Shown one piece after another: positions 33,508 to 42,054 of a stretch of DNA of 64,000 bases. This DNA comes from JBGQOJ01 sp052119585 (GTDB taxonomy: Bacteria; Pseudomonadota; Alphaproteobacteria; Rhodobacterales; Rhodobacteraceae): NCBI RefSeq assembly GCF_052119585.1, contig NZ_JBGQOJ010000015.1, positions 12,883 to 76,882 on the forward strand. The letters run 5' to 3'. A program made the translations under genes and the position numbers. Numbering within the stretch: the first letter of the stretch is position 1; every line of letters begins with the position of its first letter. The notes under the pieces were generated by a model. The model was not told the origin of the DNA, ran no database searches, and saw only the letters and a list, made by a program, of their open reading frames with translations.

Positions 33508-34836
33508 ATGGCGATCTCTGCATTCGACAGCGCGATGTACCGCGACCTGTTCCATGACCGCGAGATCGGCGCCCTGTTCACCGACAGCGCCGAGGTCCGC
33601 GCGATGATGATCGTCGAAGGGGCGCTGGCCAAGGCGCAGGGCAAGCTGGGTGTCATTCCCGAATTGTCCGCCGCCGCGATCCAGCGTGCGTCGATGGAAT
33701 TGCAAATTGATCCGGCGGGGCTGGCCGCCGAAACGGGCCAAAGTGCTGTTGTCGTCCCCGCGCTGGTCAAGGCGTTCCGCAACGGCATGAACGCCCCCGA
33801 ACACGCCGCATACCTGCATTGGGGCGCGACCAGTCAGGACATCATGGATACCGGCCTGATCCTGCGATTGCGTCAGGTTCTGACGATTTTCGACGCGCGA
33901 TTGGTCACGATCATCAAGGCGTTGGGGGTGCAGGCCAAGACCCACCGCGCCCTGCCGATGGCGGCGCGGACCTATGCACAGGTCGCGTCACCGACAAGCT
34001 TTGGCGCGGTCTGCGCAAGCTGGGGCACCCCGCTGATCCGGCACCGCACCCGACTGGCAGAGCTGAAGCCGCGCCTGCTGAACGTCAGCCTGTCGGGTGC
34101 CGCTGGCACCCTGTCGATGATGCAGGGGCGCGGCGCAGAGGTTCGCGCGGCGCTGGCCGAAGGGCTGGGGCTGAGCGATCCGCAGGACAGCTGGCATTCG
34201 ACCCGCGACACGATCGCGGAATTATGTGGCTGGATGACGATTGTTGCGGGATCACTGGGAAAAATAGGTGAGGACTTGATCCTTATGACCCAAAGCGGCG
34301 TGAACGAGATCAGCCTTGCCACCGGCGGCGGATCATCGACCATGCCGCAAAAATCCAACCCCGTTCAACCCTCGCTGCTGGTGGCTTTGGGCCGGCAGAT
34401 GGTGGCGCTGAACAGTGCCATGCAAGGCGCCACACTGCACCGCCAACAACGCGACGGTGCCGCGTGGTTTGTCGAATGGATGACCCTGCCACAGATGGTC
34501 ATGGCCACCGCCCGCGCGCTGGACGTGGCAAGCGAACTGGCCGGATCGGTTACCCCAGACGCGGACCGCATGGCGGCAGGCATCGACGATGGCCTTGGCC
34601 TGATCTACGCCGAGGCGTTATCCTTCGCACTGGCCGGTCACATGTCGCGGCCAGCGGCGCAGGCGGCGGTCAAGGCGCTGTGCAAAGAGACGCAAACCGG
34701 CCGCATCTCTCTTGGTGACCTTGCCACCGCCAAATGGCCCGATGCCGACTTTGCCACGCTGTTCTCTCCCGCCGCACAACTGGGCGACGCCCCGTCGGAC
34801 GCGGACAGGTTCGCAAAAGCCGCAAAGGCGATCTAA
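33508..34836 (+). CDS. pcaB: 3-carboxy-cis,cis-muconate cycloisomerase
   Basis: A 442-residue fumarase/aspartase-superfamily enzyme that cyclises 3-carboxymuconate to 4-carboxymuconolactone. The superfamily signature G-G-G-S-S-T-M-P-Q-K-S-N-P is intact, as is H-W-G-A-T-S-Q-D-I-M-D-T. Last gene of the operon; the next gene is 168 bp away. Confidence 0.95.
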   Translation: MAISAFDSAMYRDLFHDREIGALFTDSAEVRAMMIVEGALAKAQGKLGVIPELSAAAIQRASMELQIDPAGLAAETGQSAVVVPALVKAFRNGMNAPEHAAYLHWGATSQDIMDTGLILRLRQVLTIFDARLVTIIKALGVQAKTHRALPMAARTYAQVASPTSFGAVCASWGTPLIRHRTRLAELKPRLLNVSLSGAAGTLSMMQGRGAEVRAALAEGLGLSDPQDSWHSTRDTIAELCGWMTIVAGSLGKIGEDLILMTQSGVNEISLATGGGSSTMPQKSNPVQPSLLVALGRQMVALNSAMQGATLHRQQRDGAAWFVEWMTLPQMVMATARALDVASELAGSVTPDADRMAAGIDDGLGLIYAEALSFALAGHMSRPAAQAAVKALCKETQTGRISLGDLATAKWPDADFATLFSPAAQLGDAPSDADRFAKAAKAI

Positions 34837-34955
34837 GCATCCGGGAAGGGTGCAGGGCGGTTTGGCCCTGTTGGCGCAAGCCTTGCAGGTCTTGCGGCCC
34901 GACCACTACAAATTGCGCCGCAAACAGACCATGGTTTGACGGAAATCGCTTGCAG

Positions 34956-34968
34956 CCCGCGTTATGCA
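34956..34968. repeat. 13-bp direct repeat, left copy
   Basis: CCCGCGTTATGCA, identical to 37358-37370. The two copies flank the dehydrogenase/enolase-superfamily gene pair. Chance, a shared regulatory site or a trace of insertion are all possible. Confidence 0.5.
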
Positions 34969-35004
34969 AGGGCCACCCTGTGGTAAAGCATCAGGGAGCG
35001 AACC

Positions 35005-36090
35005 ATGCAGACCATCAAAGCCGCCGTATGCCGCGAATTCGGCAAGCCACTGGTGATAGAGGATATCCGCCTGCGCGCGCCCGAGTCCGGCGAGGTCGAG
35101 GTTACGCTGGAGGCCTGCGCAATCTGCCATTCAGATATCGTTTTCGCCGAGGGCGGTTGGGGCGGCACCCTGCCTGCGGTTTACGGACACGAGGCGGCAG
35201 GACGTATAAGCGCCATCGGCGCGGGCGTGAAAGGCTATGCCGTTGGCGACACCGTTATTGCCACCCTGATCCGCGCCTGTGGCACCTGCCCCAGTTGCGC
35301 GTCCGGCGCGCCGGTGATTTGCGACACGCCCTATGACCGCGACAATGGCCCGATCGCCGCCGCCGATGGCAGCGTGATGCAGCATGGTATGGCAATCGGG
35401 GCGTTCGCGGAAAAGATCGTCGTGGATCAAAGCCAGATTGCTAAAATACCCGAAGGCATCCCGATGGACGCGGCCTCTTTGCTGTCGTGCGGGGTGATTA
35501 CCGGCATTGGCGCCGTGGTGAACGCGGCGGGCATCCGGGCCGGGCAATCGGTTGTGGTGATCGGTGCGGGCGGCGTTGGTCTGAACGCCATTCAGGGGGC
35601 GCGGATCGCCGGTGCGGCGCGGATCATCGCGGTTGACATGACCGAGGAGAAGCTGGCCATCGCCAGAGAATTCGGCGCGACTGACGGCATTCTTGCCACA
35701 TCGGACAAACCCTGGGCGCAGGTCAAAACCATCACAGGGCGCGGCGCGGATGCGGTGTTTGTCACCGTCGGCGCCATTCCGGCCTATGACGCCGCCCCGA
35801 AATATCTGGCGCAGGGGGGCCGGGTGATCATGGTCGGCATGCCGCATTCCGGCGCGATGTCGACCTATGAGCCGGTGATGATCGCGGCCACCGGCCAAGG
35901 CATGATCGGGTCAAAGATGGGGGATGTGGTTCTGGCGCGGGATATTCCGTGGCTTGTGGATCTTTACCAGCAGGGCCGCCTGAAACTGGATGAGCTGATC
36001 TCGAACCGCTACCCCCTGGACCAGATCAACGAGGCCATCGCCAGCACCAAATCCGGTGCCGCGCGGCGCAACGTGATCCTGTTCAAGTAA
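35005..36090 (+). CDS. Zinc-dependent alcohol dehydrogenase (MDR family)
   Basis: A 361-residue medium-chain dehydrogenase. Catalytic zinc residues Cys41 and His62 (G-H-E-A-A-G-R), structural-zinc cysteines 92, 95, 98 and 106, Rossmann loop G-A-G-G-V-G-L-N-A. The build is like the class III/aryl-alcohol group. Ribosome site AGGGAGCG. It pairs with the enolase-superfamily gene 18 bp downstream; possible role in oxidising an alcohol feeding ring-cleavage or sugar-acid catabolism. Confidence 0.88.
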   Translation: MQTIKAAVCREFGKPLVIEDIRLRAPESGEVEVTLEACAICHSDIVFAEGGWGGTLPAVYGHEAAGRISAIGAGVKGYAVGDTVIATLIRACGTCPSCASGAPVICDTPYDRDNGPIAAADGSVMQHGMAIGAFAEKIVVDQSQIAKIPEGIPMDAASLLSCGVITGIGAVVNAAGIRAGQSVVVIGAGGVGLNAIQGARIAGAARIIAVDMTEEKLAIAREFGATDGILATSDKPWAQVKTITGRGADAVFVTVGAIPAYDAAPKYLAQGGRVIMVGMPHSGAMSTYEPVMIAATGQGMIGSKMGDVVLARDIPWLVDLYQQGRLKLDELISNRYPLDQINEAIASTKSGAARRNVILFK

Positions 36091-36108
36091 CACGCAAAGG
36101 GGCTGACC

Positions 36109-37347
36109 ATGAAACTGAAAGACCTTGAGGTTTTCGTCGTCGCCCCGCCGGCGCCCGGTTGGGGCGGGCGGTACTGGATATTCACCAAGCTGACGACGGA
36201 CGACGGCATTACGGGATACGGTGAATGCTATGCCTCGTCGGTCGGGCCAAAGGCGATGACGGCGGTTATCGAGGACGTGTTCAACCGCCACATGGCGGGG
36301 ACCAACCCCGAGAATATCGAAATGATGTTCCGGCGCGCCTATTCCAGCGGCTTTACCCAACGCCCCGACCTGACGGTGATGGGGGCGTTCTCGGGGCTGG
36401 AGATCGCCTGTTGGGACATCATCGGCAAGGCCCGCAATCGCCCCGTCTGGGCCATGCTGGGCGGCATGATGAACGAGCGCATCCGGTCCTACACCTATCT
36501 TTATCCGCTGCCCGGTCAGGACATGACAGAGTTCTGGATCAACCCCGACATGGCGGCAGACTCTGCCGCCGAGATGGTCCGTCTGGGGTTCACGGCGGTG
36601 AAATTCGATCCCGCCGGCCCCTATACCCTGCGCGGTGGCCATATGCCCGCCCAGTCAGACATCTCCCGATCTGTGGCGTTTTGCGACAAGATCCGGCAGG
36701 CGGTCGGCGACAAGGCCGATTTGCTGTTCGGAACACATGGCCAATTCAGCACCGGCGGCGCGATCCGACTGGGGCAGGCGCTTGAACCCTACAGCCCCTT
36801 GTGGTTCGAGGAACCGATACCGCCGGACAACGTGAACGAGATGGCAAAGGTCGCGCGCGCCGTCCGCATCCCCATTGCCACGGGCGAACGCCTGACCACC
36901 AAGGCAGAGTTCGCAACCGTCCTGCGCAGCGGTGCCGCCACAATTTTGCAGCCCGCGCTTGGCCGGTCCGGCGGCATCTGGGAAACCAAGAAGATCGCCG
37001 CCTTGGCAGAGGTCTATAACGCGCAAATGGCGCCGCATCTTTACGCAGGGCCAGTGGAATGGGCGGCAAACATACATCTGGCTGCCTCGATTCCGAACCT
37101 GTTGCTGGCCGAGACGATTCAGACCGGCGGCGACTTTCATATGAAACTTATAAAGAATTCAATAACTTGGGAGAATGGCGATATCATCCCCCCAACTGGT
37201 CCCGGTCTGGGGATCGAGTTTGACGAAGATGTCGCCCGCGCGCATCCCTTTACCGGCGCAGGGCTACATCTGGAGATGCAGGAAGCCCCCTGCAACTACG
37301 CCAAGGGCAATGCATTCGAGGGCGGGGCACCATCGGTGAAGCGGTAA
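36109..37347 (+). CDS. Enolase-superfamily protein (mandelate racemase/MLE type) with altered metal site
   Basis: A 412-residue protein of the mandelate racemase/galactonate dehydratase group: capping domain (1-125), barrel (126-370). From memory of the E. coli DgoD spacing, Lys165, His210, Glu234, Glu260 and His310 fall where catalytic and metal residues should be. The first metal-ligand Asp is replaced by Gly208 in F-G-T-H-G-Q. Either the metal is held differently or the activity has changed. Sugar-acid dehydratase is the default guess; I would not assign a substrate. Confidence 0.85.
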   Translation: MKLKDLEVFVVAPPAPGWGGRYWIFTKLTTDDGITGYGECYASSVGPKAMTAVIEDVFNRHMAGTNPENIEMMFRRAYSSGFTQRPDLTVMGAFSGLEIACWDIIGKARNRPVWAMLGGMMNERIRSYTYLYPLPGQDMTEFWINPDMAADSAAEMVRLGFTAVKFDPAGPYTLRGGHMPAQSDISRSVAFCDKIRQAVGDKADLLFGTHGQFSTGGAIRLGQALEPYSPLWFEEPIPPDNVNEMAKVARAVRIPIATGERLTTKAEFATVLRSGAATILQPALGRSGGIWETKKIAALAEVYNAQMAPHLYAGPVEWAANIHLAASIPNLLLAETIQTGGDFHMKLIKNSITWENGDIIPPTGPGLGIEFDEDVARAHPFTGAGLHLEMQEAPCNYAKGNAFEGGAPSVKR

Positions 37348-37357
37348 ACCGGTCACA

Positions 37358-37370
37358 CCCGCGTTATGCA
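37358..37370. repeat. 13-bp direct repeat, right copy
   Basis: CCCGCGTTATGCA, identical to 34956-34968, 10 bp after the stop of the enolase-superfamily gene and 82 bp before the ArsR-type start. Confidence 0.5.
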
Positions 37371-37451
37371 GGTGCGGCATCATCTGTTGTTTGCCAATTC
37401 TCTATGCTATGCACGTGATTGAATTTGAATGCAGAGAATACGAGCACACCG

Positions 37452-37787
37452 ATGCAAACCGCAGATATCCTGACTGCCGATGCCCCCGATCCAGCCGAGA
37501 TGGTCCGGAGCGCGGAAATCGCGTCGAACTTTCTAAAGGCGCTCTCGCATGAGGGCCGCTTGATGATCCTGTGCCATTTGTCGTCGGGTGAAAAGTCTGT
37601 GACAGAGCTGGAACAACTGCTGGCTTCGCGTCAGGCGGCTGTCAGCCAGCAACTGGCGCGGCTTCGGATCGAGGGTTTGGTGAACTGCCGTCGCGACGGA
37701 AAGGCAATGTATTACAGCCTGTCCGACAGCCGTGCGCGCAAGATGATAGATCTGGTCTATGAGATGTTCTGCGGTGCCGGGAAATAA
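37452..37787 (+). CDS. ArsR-family persulfide-sensor repressor (SqrR/BigR-like), copy 1
   Basis: A 111-residue winged-helix repressor. Recognition helix S-R-Q-A-A-V-S-Q-Q-L-A-R-L-R; with the ATG at 37452 the cysteines are at 41 (M-I-L-C-H-L), 79 and 107 (M-F-C). The 41/107 pair is the position of the sulfide-responsive pair in SqrR (from memory); Cys79 is extra. A TTG at 37419 would add 11 residues. Convergent with soxD and about 75-80 percent identical in its core to the protein at 46608. Likely represses sulfur-oxidation genes until persulfides accumulate. Confidence 0.88.
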   Translation: MQTADILTADAPDPAEMVRSAEIASNFLKALSHEGRLMILCHLSSGEKSVTELEQLLASRQAAVSQQLARLRIEGLVNCRRDGKAMYYSLSDSRARKMIDLVYEMFCGAGK

Positions 37788-37822
37788 GAAAAATGCCCCG
37801 TGCATCGGATGCACAGGGCATT
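37783..37822 (-). terminator. Terminator after soxD
   Basis: A nearly perfect palindrome at 37792-37822 (AATGCCC ... GGGCATT with inner GTGCAT/ATGCAC) is followed on the minus strand by TTTTTCTTATTT. It closes the leftward sox transcript and may also stop the convergent regulator gene. Confidence 0.88.
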
Positions 37823-37850
37823 CATATCCGATGCACGGGATCAGCAGGTT

Positions 37851-38915
37851 CTACTGGCTGAACGACTTCAGATAGGCGATGACCGCGGTGCGATCCTCTG
37901 CTTTCTTCAGGCCGGCAAACGACATTTTGGTTTTCTCGACATAGCCCTTGGGGTTTTCCAGAAACGCCGCCAGAGATGCCTCGTCCCAGACCAATCCGCC
38001 GGCACCCATTTCGGACAGGGTGTTCGAATACTTGAACCCCTCGGCCTGCGCTGCGGCGTGTCCGACAATGCCGTTCAATGCAGGTCCGACGCGGTTCTTG
38101 GCGCCTTCGCCAACCTGATGGCAGGCCTTGCATTTCTTGAACACGTTTTCGCCTTCGGCGACAAGCGCGGGATCAAGTGTTGCGACCTCTGCCGGAGTGT
38201 CAGCCGGTGCTTCAACTGCGGGGGCCGCCTCAGCAGGGGCCGCTTCTGTCGTCACAACCTCTGTTGCTGCCCCTTCGGCCGCGTTCGCCGCTGTTTCCTC
38301 GGGCGTTACATCGACCACTTCGGCACGGGCAGTGATTTCAACCGTGTCCTTGCAGTTTTCCATGCAGGCCTCGCCGCTGAACAATGCGGTCTCGACCTCG
38401 GCCCGGTCATCCATGTAAAAGGCGTCCGCATTCGGCATCTGAACGGCGGTAAAGTTGTCGCTGCTGAGCTCGAAGTCGTCCTCGACGATGTCGTTGAGAT
38501 ACAACAGATATGCGGTGATCGCGTAAACCTGATCCGGTTCCAGCGACTGCGCGTTGCCGAACGGCATGGCGCGGTGAACGTAGTCGAACACGGTCGACAG
38601 ATAGGGCCAATACGACCCGATCGTCTTGTTCGGGCGGTCGCGTTTCAACGAGCCCTGCCCGCCCGCCAGAACCGGCCAGCGGTCAACCGCCTCGCCGAAT
38701 TCGCCATGGCAAACGGCGCAGTTTTCAGAAAAGATCACTTCGCCATCCGCGACGTTGCCACGCCCTTCGGGCAGGCCCTGCCCATCGGGGCGCACGTCGA
38801 TGTTCCATGCTGCGACTTCCTCTGGCAGGGCGTCGCGGCCCAAGCCCAGAGGGGCCGCATAAAGCGGCGATGACATCAATGTTGCGGCGATTGCTGCCTT
38901 AAGAAATTTCGACAT
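37851..38915 (-). CDS. soxD: Sulfane dehydrogenase cytochrome subunit SoxD
   Basis: A 354-residue periplasmic dihaem cytochrome c, partner of SoxC. Signal peptide to about Ala21; haem motifs C66-A-V-C69-H70 and C262-K-A-C265-H266; the domains are joined by an Ala/Glu/Pro-rich linker (about 207-246). SoxCD removes six electrons from the protein-bound sulfane sulfur, so its presence means thiosulfate is oxidised fully to sulfate without sulfur globules. Its start overlaps the soxC end by 17 bases. Confidence 0.95.
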   Translation of the reverse strand: MSKFLKAAIAATLMSSPLYAAPLGLGRDALPEEVAAWNIDVRPDGQGLPEGRGNVADGEVIFSENCAVCHGEFGEAVDRWPVLAGGQGSLKRDRPNKTIGSYWPYLSTVFDYVHRAMPFGNAQSLEPDQVYAITAYLLYLNDIVEDDFELSSDNFTAVQMPNADAFYMDDRAEVETALFSGEACMENCKDTVEITARAEVVDVTPEETAANAAEGAATEVVTTEAAPAEAAPAVEAPADTPAEVATLDPALVAEGENVFKKCKACHQVGEGAKNRVGPALNGIVGHAAAQAEGFKYSNTLSEMGAGGLVWDEASLAAFLENPKGYVEKTKMSFAGLKKAEDRTAVIAYLKSFSQ

Positions 38916-40164
38916 TTTCGGCCTCGCCTTTCTCGTTCACATACCAGGTCTGAATTCCGTTGTTGTGGTAGATGGAATTCAGGCCGCGGATCTTGCGCAG
39001 TTCGTTCTTGGTCGGCTGGACATAGCCGGTGCTGTCATGCGCACGGCTTTGCAGCAGCAACGCGCTGCCGTCCCAATCGAATTCAAAGTAGAAACGGTGC
39101 ATCGACTTATCCAGACTTGGCCCGGATATCCGGGCCTCGTGCCAGTTCTTGCCGCCGTCGATCGTAACGTCCACACGCGGGATCGTGCCGTGACCGGACC
39201 ATGCGACACCCGTCAAAACGGTCGGGCCTTTGGTATGGGTGATCGGCGCTTGCGGGCTTGGGTTGGTGATGACCGATTTCGCATCCATCGCCCAGGTGAA
39301 CTTGCGCGCGCGGCCATCGGGCATCAGATCGGTATATTTGCTGGTTTCCTCGCGCTGTTCCCATGGCTGATCGCCAACCTCGAAGCGGCGCAACCACTTG
39401 ATCCACATGTTGCCTTCCCAACCGGGGACAACCAGACGCAGCGGATAACCTTGTTCAGGGCGCAGGGCCTCGCCGTTCATCTTGAACGCGACAAGGCAAT
39501 CGTCGAGCGCCTTTTCCATCGGGATGGAGCGGGTCATGCCAGAGGCATCGGCCCCTTCGGCCAACAACCATGTGCCTGCGGGTTTCACGCCCGCCTCTTC
39601 CAGCAGCAGCCGCAAGGGCACGCCGGTATACATCACGTTGTGGATCATGCCGTGGGTGAACTGACAGCCGTTCAACTGCGCGCCGCGCCATTCCATGCCA
39701 GAGTTCGCAGCACATTCCAGGAAATAGACGTGATTTTCACGCGGGAACCGCATCAGGTCTTCCATAGTAAAGACCAGTTCACGGTCAACCAGACCGTTGA
39801 TCATCAACCGGTGTTTGGCCGGGTCCACCGCAGCAACACCACCGTGGTGACGCTCAAAGCACAGACCGTTCGGGGTGATGATCCCGTCCATTTCATGCAG
39901 CGGCGTAAAGTTGATGGAAGAGATCGGATCAGCCGTCAGCCACGGCACCGTGCGGCGCTTTACGTTGGCCTCAAAGGGGCTGGGCATGCCATAGGGCGCG
40001 GCATCGACGCCTTCGCCCAGCTGCTGCATCCACGGCTGCAATTCAGTGATCGCGGGATCACCGGCGGCACGCGCCACGCCCGCCGTGGCGATCGCGCCAC
40101 CAGCGGCCAGACCGGCCCTGATAAATCCGCGACGCGATGTCTTGATACCTGAGGTGTCCACCAT
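38899..40164 (-). CDS. soxC: Sulfane dehydrogenase molybdenum subunit SoxC
   Basis: A 421-residue sulfite-oxidase-family protein. Tat signal T-S-R-R-G-F-I-R-A-G; molybdenum Cys151 in F-L-E-C-A-A-N-S-G; C-terminal dimerisation domain with W-S-G-H-G-T-I. The ATG at 40164 is preceded by a very strong AGGAGGAGG site; the longer frame starts beyond it. A SqrR-type site lies 37 bp upstream, which suggests an extra promoter for soxCD. Confidence 0.96.
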   Translation of the reverse strand: MVDTSGIKTSRRGFIRAGLAAGGAIATAGVARAAGDPAITELQPWMQQLGEGVDAAPYGMPSPFEANVKRRTVPWLTADPISSINFTPLHEMDGIITPNGLCFERHHGGVAAVDPAKHRLMINGLVDRELVFTMEDLMRFPRENHVYFLECAANSGMEWRGAQLNGCQFTHGMIHNVMYTGVPLRLLLEEAGVKPAGTWLLAEGADASGMTRSIPMEKALDDCLVAFKMNGEALRPEQGYPLRLVVPGWEGNMWIKWLRRFEVGDQPWEQREETSKYTDLMPDGRARKFTWAMDAKSVITNPSPQAPITHTKGPTVLTGVAWSGHGTIPRVDVTIDGGKNWHEARISGPSLDKSMHRFYFEFDWDGSALLLQSRAHDSTGYVQPTKNELRKIRGLNSIYHNNGIQTWYVNEKGEAENVEIS

Positions 40165-40200
40165 GGCCTCCTCCTCCTTTTTGAAGTTGGCTTCAGTTAT

Positions 40201-40216
40201 ATTCAAGATTGTGAAT
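40201..40216 (-). promoter_or_regulatory. ATTC-N8-GAAT operator upstream of soxC
   Basis: ATTC (40201-40204) and GAAT (40213-40216) are separated by eight bases, and the inner positions extend the symmetry (ATTCA/TGAAT). This is the inverted repeat reported for SqrR. It lies in the 69-bp gap between soxB and soxC, and two SqrR-like genes flank the cluster. Confidence 0.65.
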
Positions 40217-40233
40217 TTGTCTAGCCCGAAGTC

Positions 40234-41925
40234 TTATGCCCCGCTGACTTTCACAGATGTATTCGGGTCGATCTGGATCGTCCCTTTGCGTTTGATATAG
40301 GTCTCGACCACGTCCCAGATCGCCGGGCCTTCTGTGCCTTCGTTCACAGAGGCCCAGCCGGACACGACATAGGTTTTGGCGGGGTCAACCGCCTCGCCGG
40401 TTTTCAGAACGGTCATATTGGTGATCCGGTCGCCCTGCGGTTTCGACACGTCGATGTGGTAACCCATGCCGCCGACGCGAACCATGTCGCCGCCCTGCTG
40501 GTAATAGGGGTCGGGGTTGAACAGGTTGTCGGCAACGTCCTCTAGGATCACATGCAGCGTTTCGCCGGTCATTTCAGAGCGGTAGGCGGCCGGATAGGAC
40601 ATGCCCGTGGCGTTGAACAGATCCTCGCGGGTGATGTCCTGACCGGGAAGCAGGGACGGCCCCCAACGGAAGCCGGGCGACAGGGCGATATCGGCTTCGC
40701 GCTCTTCGATCAGGGCGTTGCAGATCAGGTCATCCCATGTGCCGTTGAAATTGCCGCGGCGATACAGCAGGCTGTCGGTTGTGCCCAGCACCTCGTCCAG
40801 CTGCGTCTGATAGGGCGCGCGTTCCGCGTCGATCAGCGCCGCCATGTCCTTGTCGGGTTCGATCACATCCGAGAAGATCGGGATCAGCTTGTGCTTGAAC
40901 CCCATCAGCATCCCGTCGCGCACGTCCAGATCAAGGCGCGTGATGAATTTTCCGTTAGAGCCGGACGCGATCAGCAGCGTCTTGCCCACCATCACGGGTT
41001 CGGGCAGCGCGTCATGGGTATGGCCGGTCAGGATCACGTCGATCCCCTCGACCTGCGCTGCCATCTTGCGGTCCACATCAAAGCCGTTGTGCGACAGTAG
41101 AACGACCAGATCGGCGCCCGCATCGCGGACCTCTTGCACGACCTCGCGCATCCGCTCTTCGCGGACGCCAAAGGACAGGCCGGGGAACATCCAGCCGGGG
41201 TTGGCGATCGGCATATAGGGGAAGGCCTGACCGATCACGGCAATATTCGCGCCGCCGCGCTCGAACATCTTGTAGGGGTCGTAGGCGGGTTCGTCCCATT
41301 CGGTGTCAAAGATGTTGGCGCCAAGAAAGGGGAAGTCCAGCGTATCGACAATTTCGGTGACGCGGTCGATGCCAAGGGTGAATTCCCAATGGCTGGTCAT
41401 CGCGTCGGGCTTCAGCGCGTTCATGGCGTTGACCATGTCCTGACCATTGGTCATCTGCGCGGTATAAGACCCCTGCCACGTATCGCCGCCATCCAGCAAC
41501 AGCGCGTCGGGGCGTTCGGCGCGGATCGCGTTGACAACCGTCGCCACACGGTCAAGCCCGCCCATCTTGCCATAGGTTTTGGCAAGGGCGGTAAAGTCCA
41601 GATAGCTAAGCGCATAGGCTTCGGGGGTGCCCGGTGTCAGGTTGAACAGTTTCAGGAAATCGGCGCCCGTGACATGCGGTGGCAAGCCGTTGACGGCCCC
41701 GACGCCAAGGTTGATTTCGGGCTCGCGGAAGAACACCGGCTTCAACTGGGCATGGATGTCGGTGATGTGGATCAGCGTCACATTGCCCATCGTGTCGAAC
41801 TGCAACAGCTGTTCCTGCGTCAGGGCCTGTTGCGCCGCCAGACGCGACCAGTTCCCTACGCCAGATGCGCCGTAAACTGCGCTGGCGGCGACGGTGGCTT
41901 GCAGAAAATCGCGACGTGAGATCAT
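40234..41925 (-). CDS. soxB: Thiosulfohydrolase SoxB
   Basis: A 563-residue periplasmic dimanganese hydrolase that releases sulfate from the S-thiosulfonate on SoxY. Tat signal S-R-R-D-F-L-Q-A; metallophosphoesterase motifs I-T-D-I-H-A-Q, L-L-D-G-G-D-T-W-Q-G, the SoxB-type S-H-W-E-F-T-L-G, L-S-H-N-G-F and T-G-H-T-H-D. The ATG at 41925 has AAGGAGCG upstream. Confidence 0.97.
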   Translation of the reverse strand: MISRRDFLQATVAASAVYGASGVGNWSRLAAQQALTQEQLLQFDTMGNVTLIHITDIHAQLKPVFFREPEINLGVGAVNGLPPHVTGADFLKLFNLTPGTPEAYALSYLDFTALAKTYGKMGGLDRVATVVNAIRAERPDALLLDGGDTWQGSYTAQMTNGQDMVNAMNALKPDAMTSHWEFTLGIDRVTEIVDTLDFPFLGANIFDTEWDEPAYDPYKMFERGGANIAVIGQAFPYMPIANPGWMFPGLSFGVREERMREVVQEVRDAGADLVVLLSHNGFDVDRKMAAQVEGIDVILTGHTHDALPEPVMVGKTLLIASGSNGKFITRLDLDVRDGMLMGFKHKLIPIFSDVIEPDKDMAALIDAERAPYQTQLDEVLGTTDSLLYRRGNFNGTWDDLICNALIEEREADIALSPGFRWGPSLLPGQDITREDLFNATGMSYPAAYRSEMTGETLHVILEDVADNLFNPDPYYQQGGDMVRVGGMGYHIDVSKPQGDRITNMTVLKTGEAVDPAKTYVVSGWASVNEGTEGPAIWDVVETYIKRKGTIQIDPNTSVKVSGA

Positions 41926-41963
41926 GTGACCCGCTCCTTGGGACTTGGGAATAGAGTATCGTT

Positions 41964-41984
41964 CGAAGCCCAATATAGGCTTCG
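41964..41984. promoter_or_regulatory. Inverted repeat upstream of soxB
   Basis: Perfect arms CGAAGCC (41964-41970) and GGCTTCG (41978-41984) with a 7-base AT-rich spacer, 39 bp before the soxB start. Could be an operator or a hairpin in the soxA-soxB mRNA; no T run follows. Confidence 0.4.
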
Positions 41985-42022
41985 TCGGTGTGTCATCGGT
42001 AAATGGACTAACGAATAGGGGG

Positions 42023-42046
42023 GTCGCGCCCCGCAAGGGACGCGAC
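42023..42046 (-). other. GC-rich stem-loop between soxA and soxB
   Basis: GTCGCGTCCC/GGGGCGCGAC on the minus strand, 9 bp beyond the soxA stop and without a T run. It fits an mRNA-stabilising or partial-termination hairpin between the carrier/cytochrome genes and soxB. Confidence 0.5.
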
Positions 42047-42054
42047 AGATCGTT

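Noticed and set aside
34837..35004. Possible terminator and operator (CAGGGC/GCCCTG and CAAAC/GTTTG dyads) after pcaB
   Set aside because: Short arms and no T run; not strong enough to list as features.
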